Source: Sinosporangium siamense (GTDB lineage: Bacteria > Actinomycetota > Actinomycetes > Streptosporangiales > Streptosporangiaceae). From it: a stretch of 64,000 nucleotides of DNA. The stretch is from NCBI RefSeq assembly GCF_016863435.1, contig NZ_BOOW01000012.1, positions 124,001-188,000 of the forward strand, written 5' to 3'. Position 1 is the first letter of the stretch. Each line of letters opens with the position of its first letter. Under the pieces are notes generated by a model, which worked only from the letters and a program-made list of their open reading frames with translations, ran no database searches and was not told the origin of the DNA. The translations under genes and the position numbers were made by a program. This document shows, one piece after another, positions 54,301-62,477 of the stretch.

Positions 54301-54830
54301 CGGAGATCGAGATCACCGTCAAGGTCGTCGTGCCCAAGCACCAGGTGGCCGTCGAGGTGGGCGGCAGCCGCGACGTCGCCGACTCGGTCGGCGACCGCTG
54401 GACCGCCGACCGCAGGTATGCCGCAGGCTCGCACGGCTACATCGGCACCGGAAGCGGCACAAGGGTGCACACCTCCAGCCGCACCATCAAGGGCACGACC
54501 GAGCAGGAGCTCTACAAGCGGGCCCGCGAGAACATGCTGGAATATCGCTTCGACAACGTGCCGAACGGCGTCTACACCGTTGAGCTCGGCTTCGCCGACA
54601 CCAAGTCGTCCCACCCCGGAGGCCGTGTCTTCGATGTGCTCGTCGAAGGCCAGCTCGCCATTCCGGCGCTCGACCTCGCCCTTGAGGTGGGCACCCACAC
54701 CGCGAGCCCCAGGCAATATACGGTGCGGGTCAGCGACGGACAGCTCAACGTGCGTTTCGCCAAGCGCACCGGCAGCACGATCGTGAACTTCATCCGGATC
54801 TCGGAGCGGCCTGACAAGACCATTCCCTAA
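51309..54830 (+). CDS. large secreted S8 serine protease (tandem copy 1)
   Basis: A 1,173-residue secreted subtilase. Order: signal peptide (to about 31); I9-like propeptide (about 35-145); S8 domain (about 165-470) with Asp188 (NIDSG), His235 (GHGTHTMG) and Ser407 (GTSMSQPH); two carboxypeptidase-regulatory-like beta domains (about 478-635); a nidogen-like domain (about 640-825, LPFAFPLYG, SSNGYVNF); a third regulatory-like domain; a BACON-like domain (TWLTLTPTSGDL); and a malectin-like domain (about 1013-1165) that could bind carbohydrate. The triad is complete. The GTG start follows AAGGAGA. The mature enzyme probably acts outside the cell on proteins. Confidence 0.95.
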   Translation: MSKYPRTWQSALTGTVASLALLLPQSAAVAAAPEPDKIHAAVRADLAADDKATFWVHLKGAADLSSATRAKSKTDKAQQVYRAKTEYAKASQAELIKLLKASGADYKPFWIANAVQVTGNAKLADEVVRTPQVVRIDPVRDIKLPDPIRGKETAKVNAIEWNIDRVNAPRVWNDLGVRGEGIVVGNIDSGVQWDHPALAAKYRGKKPDNTVDHNYNWFDPAGICSAGTPCDNNGHGTHTMGTMVGDDGAGNTIGVAPEAKWIAAKGCETNGCSEASLLASGQWMLAPTDLNGQNPRPDLAPDIVNNSWGGAGFDPWYKNIVDSWVAAGIFPSFSNGNVTGAGCNSSGSPGQYISSYSSGAFDINNAIASFSTRGSGENGEIKPNIAAPGVNVRSSVPGGYGALSGTSMSQPHVSATVALMWSASPALRGDIAATRGLLDRTAIDVDDTRCGGTAADNNIWGEGRLDSLAAVQASPAGSLGGLTGTVTSGAAPLAGVSVAVTGPLSRSVVTGADGTFSLPRLLVGTYQVTARKFGYGDATASVTVVADQTATQNLDLTASPSSAVSGTVTVVGTPEAGATVEVAGSPLSTTTDAAGRYRLTVPHGAHDLKVGGGSRCAGSSTVAIQVAADLTKDVDLPRRTDNFGYICSPGAEPYIAGTTREALTGDDETQPITLPFAFPLYGAAYSSGWISSNGYVNFVGRSNTATNSALPATAAPNAGVYPFWDDLVLDTESGVYTATQGTAPRRTFVIEWRNVSFYDDPTRRVSFSALLGEDGSVDFRYQGLDGDLEYGGSATVGVENATGTDGFEYSRNAPVLRDAQSLRIIAGRHGLVTGVVTDANDNDPLAGAVVRVGETSFTTGADGRFFGQVPTGDYRAEVSKEHYGTVFQDVSVTPGALVTASTALITGRVTADVDDVTLVMPAAVTRTGSVKLTNLGGATAYTIVSDSAQTWLTLTPTSGDLANGGTVTLKATASSAGVPPGTVRVGKFIVRSASGRRPEIEITVKVVVPKHQVAVEVGGSRDVADSVGDRWTADRRYAAGSHGYIGTGSGTRVHTSSRTIKGTTEQELYKRARENMLEYRFDNVPNGVYTVELGFADTKSSHPGGRVFDVLVEGQLAIPALDLALEVGTHTASPRQYTVRVSDGQLNVRFAKRTGSTIVNFIRISERPDKTIP

Positions 54831-54848
54831 CCCTTTTCGCAGAAATTC

Positions 54849-54882
54849 GCGGCCCGCACCGCCATACGGTGCGGGCCGCTTT
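54849..54882 (+). terminator. terminator after tandem copy 1
   Basis: GCGGCCCGCACCG (54849-54861) and CGGTGCGGGCCGC (54867-54879) form a perfect 13-bp stem with a 5-nt loop, followed by TTT. It begins 18 nt after the stop codon. Confidence 0.8.
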
Positions 54883-55276
54883 CCTGTGCGTGCTCGGCGT
54901 ACGGCGAAGCCATATTAGACCGCGACAAGCGGGAGCGCCGCCGTGAGATATGGCCGCACGCTTTCGAATCCCCGCCCCATGCCCAGGACAGGCGCCGGAC
55001 GGCACGACTGACGTGCCGCCCGGCGACCCGGTCGCGATTTTGGACGAACCACTCCGGCGCCGAGGGTGCGAAACGGCGGCAATCAGGCCCTGTCCAGGGC
55101 GTGCCGCAGGAGTTCACCAATAACAACGATCCATATTTCGTTTTCTTACGACGCTCTGATCGTTATCTTGCCGTCCTTGAAAGGGCGGCAAGATCCACTC
55201 AAACTCCAACGCATGGCCAGTAAAGATAATCCGCAATTATCCGCGGAACACGTCCACCCCATGTGAAGGAGGGTGC
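54883..55276 (+). other. intergenic region upstream of tandem copy 2
   Basis: It holds no gene. The distal part is GC-rich; the last 170 bp are AT-richer and carry the conserved upstream element described separately. Confidence 0.5.
55130..55192 (+). promoter_or_regulatory. conserved upstream element, second tandem protease
   Basis: GATCCATATTTC, CTTACGAC (55145-55152), GATCGTTATC and CCTTGAAA (55175-55182) match the element before copy 1. Here CCTTGAAA lies inside a dyad, CTTGCCG (55167-55173) against CGGCAAG (55186-55192). It ends 95 nt before GTG 55277, the same as in copy 1. Confidence 0.6.
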
Positions 55277-58200
55277 GTGCCCTATTCCCCGCGATATCGG
55301 CGAGCGTTTGCTGCCGCAGCCGCCGCCACAGCACTTTCCCTTATGCCTCCCTCGGGCATCGCCCAGGCGGCGGCCCCTGAACCGGGCAAAATCCACGCGA
55401 CCGTCCTGGCGGACCTGGCCGCCGACGACAGAGCCACCTTCTGGGTGCACCTGAAAGGCGCCGCCGACCTCAGCGCCGCCGCCACGGCGGCCACCAAGGA
55501 CGACAAGGCGGCGGCGGTCTACCGCGCCAAGACCACGTTCGCCGCGGCCTCCCAGGCGGAGCTCCGCACCCTGCTCACCGCCGCCAAAGCCGATTTCACC
55601 CCCTATTGGCTCGTCAACTCCATCAGGGTGACCGGCGACTCCGCACTGGCGGAATCCATTGCGAAATTCTCCCAGGTCACCCGCATCGACCCCGTCCGCA
55701 CCGTTCAGCTCCCGAAGCCCGAGCCCGCCAAGGCCAAAGCCCGCGTGAACGCCGTCGAATGGAACCTCGACCGCGTCAACGCCCCCCGCGTCTGGAACGA
55801 ACTCCGGGTGCGCGGCGAAGGCGTCGTCGTGGCCAACATCGACACCGGCGTGCAGTCCGACCACCCCGCGCTGGCTGCGCAGTACCGCGGCACAAAGAGC
55901 GACGGCACCGTCGACCACAACTACAACTGGTACGACCCCACCCGGGTCTGCACCGCCGGTGTGCCGTGCGACAACACCGGCCACGGCACCCACACCATGG
56001 GCACGATGGTGGGTGACGACGGCGGCGCCAACACCGTCGGCGTGGCGCCCGGGGCGAAATGGATCGCGGCCAAGGGGTGCGCGACAAGCGGGTGCGGCGA
56101 GGCCGCGCTGCTGCTGGCGGGGCAGTGGGTGCTCGCTCCCACCGACCTCAACGGCGCCAACCCGCGCCCCGACCTCGCCCCCGACATCGTCAACTTCTCC
56201 GTGTCGTGGTGGAACTACTACCCCGGCTACAAGGAGACGGTCGAGGCGTGGAACGCCGCCGGCATCTTCCCCGCGGTCGCCAACGGCAACAGCGGATGGA
56301 CCTGCCAGAGGAGCGACTCACCAGGTCAGTACGCCCTGAGCTACAGCGCGGGCGCGTTCGACGCGAACAACGACATCATGGAGACCTCCTCTCGCGGCCC
56401 CGCCCAGGACGGCGAGGTCAAACCCAACATCGCCGCCCCCGGTGTGGACGTGCGCTCGTCGACGAACAACGGCGGATACGCGTCCATGTCCGGCACCTCG
56501 ATGGCGGCCCCGCACGTCGCGGCTACAGTGGCGCTGATCTGGTCGGCCTCTCCCACTCTGCGCGGCGACATCGCCGCCACCCGCAAGCTGCTCGACCGCA
56601 CCGCCGTCGACACGGCCGACCGGCAGTGCGGCGGCACAAAGGAGAGGAACAACGTCTGGGGTGAGGGCAGGCTCGACGCCTTCGGCGCGGTGAAGGCCGC
56701 CCCCGCAGGAGAGCCCGGAGCGCTCCGCGGCACCGTCACCAGCGGCGGCGGGCCCGTGGCCGGCGCGACGGTGAAGATCGGCGACAGCCTCGGCACCACC
56801 GTCGTCACCGGCGCGGACGGCACCTACACCGTGCCCCGGCTGGCTGCCGGGCAGCACCGCGTCACCGCGGGCGGGTTCGCGCTGCGCGACGCCGCGGAGA
56901 CCGTCACCGTCACGGCGGGCCAGACCGCCACCCGGGACTTCGAACTGGCGGCGAGCCCGCCCGGCGCCCTCTCGGGCACGGTCACCGCCGGGGGCGCCCC
57001 CGTGGCGGGTGCCACGGTGGCCGCGGCCGGCACCTCGTCCTCCGCGATCACCGACGGCACCGGGCGCTACCGGCTCCCCCTCCCGCACGGCACCTATCAG
57101 GTGACGGCCACGAGCACCTCCGGCTGCGCCGCTCCCCTCACCGCGACGGCCACGGTGGACGGCGACTCCACCCGCGACCTCGTCCTGCCCCGCAAATCCG
57201 ACAGCTTCGGCTACGAGTGCGAGCTCGGCACGGAACCCTATGTCGCGGGCACCGATCGGCAGCCGATCACCGGCGCCTCGGCCAGCAGGCCGATCACGCT
57301 CCCCTTCCCCTTCCCGCTCTACGAGAAGAGCCATACCAGCGGCTGGATCCACTCCAACGGCTATCTGAGCTTCGGCCCCCGGCTCTCCGAACGGAGCAGC
57401 AGCGGCCTGCCCTCGGCCATCACCCCCAACGCCGCCGTCTATGCCTTCTGGGAGATTCTGCGGGTGGACAACGAGGCGGGCATCTACACCGCTACCCTCG
57501 GCACCGCTCCCAACCGCACCTTCGTCGCCGAATGGCGCAACGTCAGCGTGTACGGAAATCCGACGCAGCGCATCTCCTTCTCCGCCCTCCTCGGCGAGGA
57601 CGGCTCCATCGGTTTCCGCTACCAGGGCCTCGACAACGACCTCGAATACGGCGCCACGGCCACCGTGGGCCTGGAGAACTCGACGGGCCGGGACGCCTTC
57701 GAGTTCTCCAGCCACAACCCCGGGCTTCGCGGCGTCCAGAGCCTGACGTTCACCCCAAGCAGGCACGGGCTGGTCACCGGCCTCGTCACCGACGCCAACG
57801 ACGGCGGCCCGCTGCCGGGCGCCACCGTGCGGATCGGCTCGGAGGCCACCGTCGTCACCGGCGCGGACGGCAGGTTCCTCGGCCAGGTCACCGGCGGCGA
57901 CCACCGGGTGGAGGTGTCCAAGGAGCTGTACGGCACAGCCGCCCGCAACCTCACCGTCGTCCCGCACCGGCGCGTGTCCGCCGACCTCGCGCTCACCACC
58001 GGGCACGTGACCGGCGAGTCCGACGAGCTAACCCTGGTCATGCCGGCCGGCGTGACCCGCAGAGGCTCCCTCAAGCTCACCAATCACGGCCGGGCGGCGA
58101 CGGTGTACACAGTCGTCAACGATCCCGGGCAGAGCTGGCTGAGCCTGACACCCACCGGCGGCGACCTCGCCTCGGGCGCGTCGGTGACGCTGAACGCCAC

Positions 58201-58801
58201 CGCGTCCTCGGACGGCGTGGCGGCGGGCACCGTGCGCACCGGCAAGGTGCGGGTGCGCTCCGCCAGCGGCAGGCTGCCAGAACTCGTGCTCACCGTCAAC
58301 GTCGTCGTGCCGAGGCACCAGGTGGCCGTGGACGCCGGCGGCGGCGGAGACGTCACCGACGCCGCCGGCGACCGGTGGACCCCCGACCGCGCCTACCAGG
58401 CCGGCGGGCACGGCTACATGGGCACGGGCACCAGGGCGCACACCGCGAACCAGGCCATTCTCGGGACCGGTGAACAGGAACTCTTCAAGACCGCCCGCGA
58501 AGGCATGCTCGAATACCGTTTCGACCAGGTGCCGAACGGCGTCTACACCGTGGAACTCGGCTTCGCCGACACCCGCGACACCCGCCCCGGCGCCCGCGTC
58601 TTCGACGTGTATGCCGAAGGCCGGCCCGCCGTGCCCATGCTCGATCTGGCCCTCAGCGTCGGCACGCGCACCGCCCTCACCAAGCACTACACAGTGAGGG
58701 TCGCCGACGGGCAACTCAACCTGCGCTTCGTCAAACGCGCCGGCGACACCCTTGTCAACACCATCCGCATCTCGGAGCGGCCCGACAAGACCCTTCCCTG
58801 A
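55277..58801 (+). CDS. large secreted S8 serine protease (tandem copy 2)
   Basis: A 1,174-residue subtilase with the same domain order as copy 1. The triad is complete: NIDTGVQSDHPAL (Asp), GHGTHTMGTMVGDDG (His) and SGTSMAAPHVAATVAL (Ser), with oxyanion NGN in VANGNSGW. The N-terminus MPYSPRYRRAFAAAAAATAL differs from the MSK start of its neighbours but is a clear signal peptide. Differences to copy 1 spread over all domains, so the duplication is not very recent. The GTG start follows GAAGGAGGG. It has its own conserved upstream element, so is probably transcribed separately from copy 1. Confidence 0.95.
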   Translation: MPYSPRYRRAFAAAAAATALSLMPPSGIAQAAAPEPGKIHATVLADLAADDRATFWVHLKGAADLSAAATAATKDDKAAAVYRAKTTFAAASQAELRTLLTAAKADFTPYWLVNSIRVTGDSALAESIAKFSQVTRIDPVRTVQLPKPEPAKAKARVNAVEWNLDRVNAPRVWNELRVRGEGVVVANIDTGVQSDHPALAAQYRGTKSDGTVDHNYNWYDPTRVCTAGVPCDNTGHGTHTMGTMVGDDGGANTVGVAPGAKWIAAKGCATSGCGEAALLLAGQWVLAPTDLNGANPRPDLAPDIVNFSVSWWNYYPGYKETVEAWNAAGIFPAVANGNSGWTCQRSDSPGQYALSYSAGAFDANNDIMETSSRGPAQDGEVKPNIAAPGVDVRSSTNNGGYASMSGTSMAAPHVAATVALIWSASPTLRGDIAATRKLLDRTAVDTADRQCGGTKERNNVWGEGRLDAFGAVKAAPAGEPGALRGTVTSGGGPVAGATVKIGDSLGTTVVTGADGTYTVPRLAAGQHRVTAGGFALRDAAETVTVTAGQTATRDFELAASPPGALSGTVTAGGAPVAGATVAAAGTSSSAITDGTGRYRLPLPHGTYQVTATSTSGCAAPLTATATVDGDSTRDLVLPRKSDSFGYECELGTEPYVAGTDRQPITGASASRPITLPFPFPLYEKSHTSGWIHSNGYLSFGPRLSERSSSGLPSAITPNAAVYAFWEILRVDNEAGIYTATLGTAPNRTFVAEWRNVSVYGNPTQRISFSALLGEDGSIGFRYQGLDNDLEYGATATVGLENSTGRDAFEFSSHNPGLRGVQSLTFTPSRHGLVTGLVTDANDGGPLPGATVRIGSEATVVTGADGRFLGQVTGGDHRVEVSKELYGTAARNLTVVPHRRVSADLALTTGHVTGESDELTLVMPAGVTRRGSLKLTNHGRAATVYTVVNDPGQSWLSLTPTGGDLASGASVTLNATASSDGVAAGTVRTGKVRVRSASGRLPELVLTVNVVVPRHQVAVDAGGGGDVTDAAGDRWTPDRAYQAGGHGYMGTGTRAHTANQAILGTGEQELFKTAREGMLEYRFDQVPNGVYTVELGFADTRDTRPGARVFDVYAEGRPAVPMLDLALSVGTRTALTKHYTVRVADGQLNLRFVKRAGDTLVNTIRISERPDKTLP

Positions 58802-58813
58802 CCGGCAGCTCTG

Positions 58814-58839
58814 CGGGGCGGGCCCGCGAGCCCGCCCCG
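58814..58839 (+). terminator. hairpin between tandem copies 2 and 3
   Basis: CGGGGCGGGC (58814-58823) and GCCCGCCCCG (58830-58839) form a 10-bp perfect stem with a 6-nt loop. No T run follows, and the next start codon is only 33 nt away, so it may reduce rather than stop transcription into copy 3. Confidence 0.6.
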
Positions 58840-58871
58840 TGTGATCGGGACACCCGCGTAAAGGAGATCGT

Positions 58872-61800
58872 GTGTCCAAACCCCCCTCATTCCTGCGAAC
58901 AACTCTGCCCGGGGCCGTAGCCGCTCTCGCGCTGGTGTTCTCTCTATCGCCCTCGCAGAGCGTGGCCGCCTCGGCCGCACCGGAGAGAAGCAAGACCGAC
59001 CGTGCGGTGCAAGCCGATCTGGCCGCCGACGACCGGGCGAAATTCTGGGTTTTCCTCAAAGGCCAGGCCGACCTGTCCGCGGTCGCCGGGAGCACCGGCA
59101 AAATCGCGAAGACCACCGCCGTCTACCGCGCCAAGAAGCAGCACGCCGAGTCCGCGCAAGCAGGACTCCGCCGCCTCCTCACCGCCGCCAAAGCCGACTT
59201 CACCCCTTTCTGGATCGCCAACGCCGTCCTGGTGACCGGCGACAGAAAACTGGCCGCCGGCATCGAGCGGCTGCCAGAGGTGGCGAGCATCTCTCCCGAC
59301 GTCGAGGTCGCCCCGCCCACACCCCTGCCCGGCGCCAAGACGCCGAAAGTCAACGCCGTCGAGTGGAACGTCGACCGGGTCAACGCCCCACGCGTCTGGA
59401 ACGAGCTGAAGAACCGCGGCGAAGGTGTCGTCGTCGCCAACATCGACACCGGAGTGCAGTTCGACCACCCCGCGCTGGCCACGCAATACCGCGGCAGGAA
59501 TCCCGACGGCACCGTCGACCACAACTACAACTGGTTCGATCCAAGCCTGGGCTGCGCCATTGGCACCCCGTGCGACTGGAACGGCCACGGCACCCACACG
59601 ATGGGCACCATGGTGGGCGACGACGGCGCGGGTGACACGATCGGCGTCGCGCCCGGCGCCAGATGGATAGCCGCCAAGATGTGCGACACGGTGTGCAGCA
59701 GCGCGGACATGCTCAAAGTGGGAGAGTGGCTGCTCGCCCCGACGGACCTCAACGGCGCCAACCCCCGGCCCGACCTGGCGCCCGACATCGTCAACAACTC
59801 GTGGGGATACAGCGGCTACTATCCCTGGTTCCGGGTCGTCGTCGACACGTGGATCGCCGCGGGCATCTTCCCGTCGTTCAGCAACGGGAACGTCGAAATA
59901 GCCCGCTGCAACACCAGCGCCTCGCCCGGCCTTTACGTCGGCAGTTACAGCGCGGGCGCCTTCGACGCGGCGGGCACCATCGCCTCCTTCTCCGCGCGCG
60001 GCACCGGCGAGGCGGGGGACATCAAGCCGAACCTCGCCGCGCCCGGGGTGAATGTGCGCTCATCGGTGACCGGAGGCGGTTATGCCTCCTATTCCGGCAC
60101 CTCGATGGCCGCGCCTCATGTGTCGGCCACCGTGGCGCTGATGTGGTCGGCCGCCCCCGCGTTGCGCGGCGACGTGGCCGCGACACGCGCACTGCTGGAC
60201 CGCACCGCCGTCGACGTGGACGACACCACGTGCGGCGGCACCGCGGCCGACAACAACGTGTGGGGCGAAGGCCGCCTCGACGCTTACGCCGCCGTGCGGG
60301 CTGTGCCGTACCAGCAGCTGGGCGGCGTGACCGGCACGGTGACGAGCGGCACGACCCCCGTCGCCGGCGCGGGCGTCACCGTCACCGGCCCGCTCACACG
60401 CACGGTCCACACCACCCGCGAGGGCACGTTCACACTGCCGCGCCTGCCGGCGGGGGACTATCGGCTGACCGTGGACAAATTCGGGTACGGCACCGCCGCC
60501 GCGACGGTCACCGTCGCCGCCGACCAGACCCCGGCACGCGACATATCCCTGGACGCCCTGCCGTCGGGTGTCGTGTCGGGCACCGTCACCGGCTCGGGCG
60601 GCCCCGCGGCGGGCGCCACCGTGGCCGTGCCCGGCACCCCGGTGCGCTCGGTCACCGACGCCTCGGGCAGGTATCGGGTCACCCTGCCACACGGCACATA
60701 TGACCTTAAGGTCACCCCGGAACAGCGATGCGCCGACGACGCCACGGCGTCCGTGACGGTCGGCGGCGACGTGACCAAGGACGTCCACCTCGGGCAGCGG
60801 ACCGATGCCTTCGGATACACATGCACCGTCGGCACCGAACCCTATGTCGCGGGCACCGAGCGGCTGGGCCTGTGCTGCGCCTGGCCGAGCCGGGGGACGC
60901 AGCTGCCCTTCCCGTTCCCGCTCTACGGGAAGACCTACAGGGACATCGCGATCTACAGCCACGGATTCATGTGCTTCGAGTGCTCGCCTTTCTATCCCTA
61001 TGACTACCGGTTGCCGTCTCCCACCCGGCCCAACGCGGCGATCTACCCCTTCTGGGATTGGCTCGAAGTCGACGCGAACTCCGGTGTCTACACCGCGACC
61101 GTGGGGACCGCGCCGAACCGCACCTTCATCGTCGAGTGGCGCGACGTGTATTTCTACACGGCGAACCACCGGCGGATCTCCTTCTCCGCTCTGCTCGGGG
61201 AGAACGGCTCGATCTCCTACCGCTACCGCGGCCTCCAAGGCGACCTGGAATCAGGCGCCACCGCGACCGTCGGCATCGAAAACCACGACGGCACACAGGG
61301 AATCGAGTATTCCTTCAACGCCCCCTCACTCCGCGACGGCCAAACCCTGACCTTCACCCCCGGCCGGCATGGAGTGGTGCAGGGTCTCATCACCGACGCC
61401 AACGACGGCAAACCCCTCGCCGGCGCCACCGTGAAGTTCGCCGACGGCCAGACCCGCACCACACTCGCCGACGGCAGCTTCCACGCCCAGGTTCCCATCG
61501 GCGACCAGCGAGTCGAGGTGTCCAAAGAGCACTACGGCACCGTCACCAAGGACATCTCCGTCGCCTCCGGCGCGGTGGCCGACGCCGGCACCACCCTCGT
61601 CACCGGCAGTGTCGCGGCCGGCACCGGCGAGGTCACCCTGGTGGTGCCCGCCGGCGCGCAGCGGACCGGAAACCTGACGCTGACCAACCTCGGCCGCGCC
61701 TCCACCGCCTACACGGTGGAGAGCGACCCCGGTCAGACCTGGCTCACCGTGACCCCCGCCACCGGCGACCTGGCCCCGAACGCCGCCGCAACACTCAAGG

Positions 61801-62408
61801 TCAACGCGTCGGCGAACGGTCAGCAGGCGGGCACCGTACGCACCGGCAAACTCCGGGTGCGGTCGGCCAGCGGCAGGCGGCCCGAATTCGAGGTCACCGT
61901 GAAAGTCGTGGCGCCCAAACACCAGGTGGCCGTCGACGCCGGCGGAACCCGCGACGTGGTGGACGCCGCCGGCGACCGCTGGACCGCCGACCGCCGGTAT
62001 ACGGCGGGTGCACACGGCTACGTCGGAAACGGCAACACCAGGGTGCACACCGCCACCCGGCCCATCGCAGGAACCGGTGAACAGGAACTCTTCAAACGGG
62101 CCCGGGAACGGGTGCTCGAATATCGCTTCGACAACGTGCCGGACGGCGTCTACACGGTCGAGCTCGCCTTCGCAGAAACCCGCGGCAAACAGCCCGGGCA
62201 GCGTGTCTTCGACGTCTACGCGGAAGGGAAGCTCGCCGTCCCCGGCCTCGACCTCGCCCACGAGGTCGGCGTACACACCGCCACCACCAGGCAATACACC
62301 GTGTGGGTCGCCGACGGCCAGCTCAACGTGCAGTTCGCCGCGCTGACCGGCGACACCATCGTCAACGCCATCCGCATCTCCGAAAGGCCCGACAAGGTCA
62401 TCCCGTGA
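58872..62408 (+). CDS. large secreted S8 serine protease (tandem copy 3)
   Basis: A 1,178-residue subtilase of the same architecture, 70 nt after copy 2. The triad is complete (NIDTGVQFDHPAL, GHGTHTMGTMVGDDG, SGTSMAAPHVSATVAL). The nidogen-like domain has a segment unlike its paralogues, with Cys-containing GLCCAW and GFMCFECSPFYPYDY, which could form extra disulfides. GTG 58872 follows AAGGAGA. The short upstream gap has no copy of the shared upstream element, so it probably depends on readthrough from copy 2. Confidence 0.94.
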   Translation: MSKPPSFLRTTLPGAVAALALVFSLSPSQSVAASAAPERSKTDRAVQADLAADDRAKFWVFLKGQADLSAVAGSTGKIAKTTAVYRAKKQHAESAQAGLRRLLTAAKADFTPFWIANAVLVTGDRKLAAGIERLPEVASISPDVEVAPPTPLPGAKTPKVNAVEWNVDRVNAPRVWNELKNRGEGVVVANIDTGVQFDHPALATQYRGRNPDGTVDHNYNWFDPSLGCAIGTPCDWNGHGTHTMGTMVGDDGAGDTIGVAPGARWIAAKMCDTVCSSADMLKVGEWLLAPTDLNGANPRPDLAPDIVNNSWGYSGYYPWFRVVVDTWIAAGIFPSFSNGNVEIARCNTSASPGLYVGSYSAGAFDAAGTIASFSARGTGEAGDIKPNLAAPGVNVRSSVTGGGYASYSGTSMAAPHVSATVALMWSAAPALRGDVAATRALLDRTAVDVDDTTCGGTAADNNVWGEGRLDAYAAVRAVPYQQLGGVTGTVTSGTTPVAGAGVTVTGPLTRTVHTTREGTFTLPRLPAGDYRLTVDKFGYGTAAATVTVAADQTPARDISLDALPSGVVSGTVTGSGGPAAGATVAVPGTPVRSVTDASGRYRVTLPHGTYDLKVTPEQRCADDATASVTVGGDVTKDVHLGQRTDAFGYTCTVGTEPYVAGTERLGLCCAWPSRGTQLPFPFPLYGKTYRDIAIYSHGFMCFECSPFYPYDYRLPSPTRPNAAIYPFWDWLEVDANSGVYTATVGTAPNRTFIVEWRDVYFYTANHRRISFSALLGENGSISYRYRGLQGDLESGATATVGIENHDGTQGIEYSFNAPSLRDGQTLTFTPGRHGVVQGLITDANDGKPLAGATVKFADGQTRTTLADGSFHAQVPIGDQRVEVSKEHYGTVTKDISVASGAVADAGTTLVTGSVAAGTGEVTLVVPAGAQRTGNLTLTNLGRASTAYTVESDPGQTWLTVTPATGDLAPNAAATLKVNASANGQQAGTVRTGKLRVRSASGRRPEFEVTVKVVAPKHQVAVDAGGTRDVVDAAGDRWTADRRYTAGAHGYVGNGNTRVHTATRPIAGTGEQELFKRARERVLEYRFDNVPDGVYTVELAFAETRGKQPGQRVFDVYAEGKLAVPGLDLAHEVGVHTATTRQYTVWVADGQLNVQFAALTGDTIVNAIRISERPDKVIP
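60054..60088 (+). repeat. 35-bp block identical to 63642-63676
   Basis: Both blocks lie just before the catalytic Ser codon of tandem copies 3 and 4 and are identical, including third codon positions, while copies 1 and 2 differ there. Further near-identical stretches follow around 60275-60315 and 63855-63905. This suggests local gene conversion or recent shared ancestry. Confidence 0.7.
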
Positions 62409-62422
62409 TTCCCCCCGGCGCA

Positions 62423-62449
62423 CGGCCCGTCCGCCCCGGGGGCGGGCCG
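62423..62449 (+). terminator. hairpin between tandem copies 3 and 4
   Basis: CGGCCCG (62423-62429) pairs with CGGGCCG (62443-62449); the inner bases are also G/C-rich and may extend the stem. It ends 28 nt before the next start codon. There is no T run. Confidence 0.45.
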
Positions 62450-62477
62450 CGCGCCGCTCCAGCCCGAAGGAGACCAC

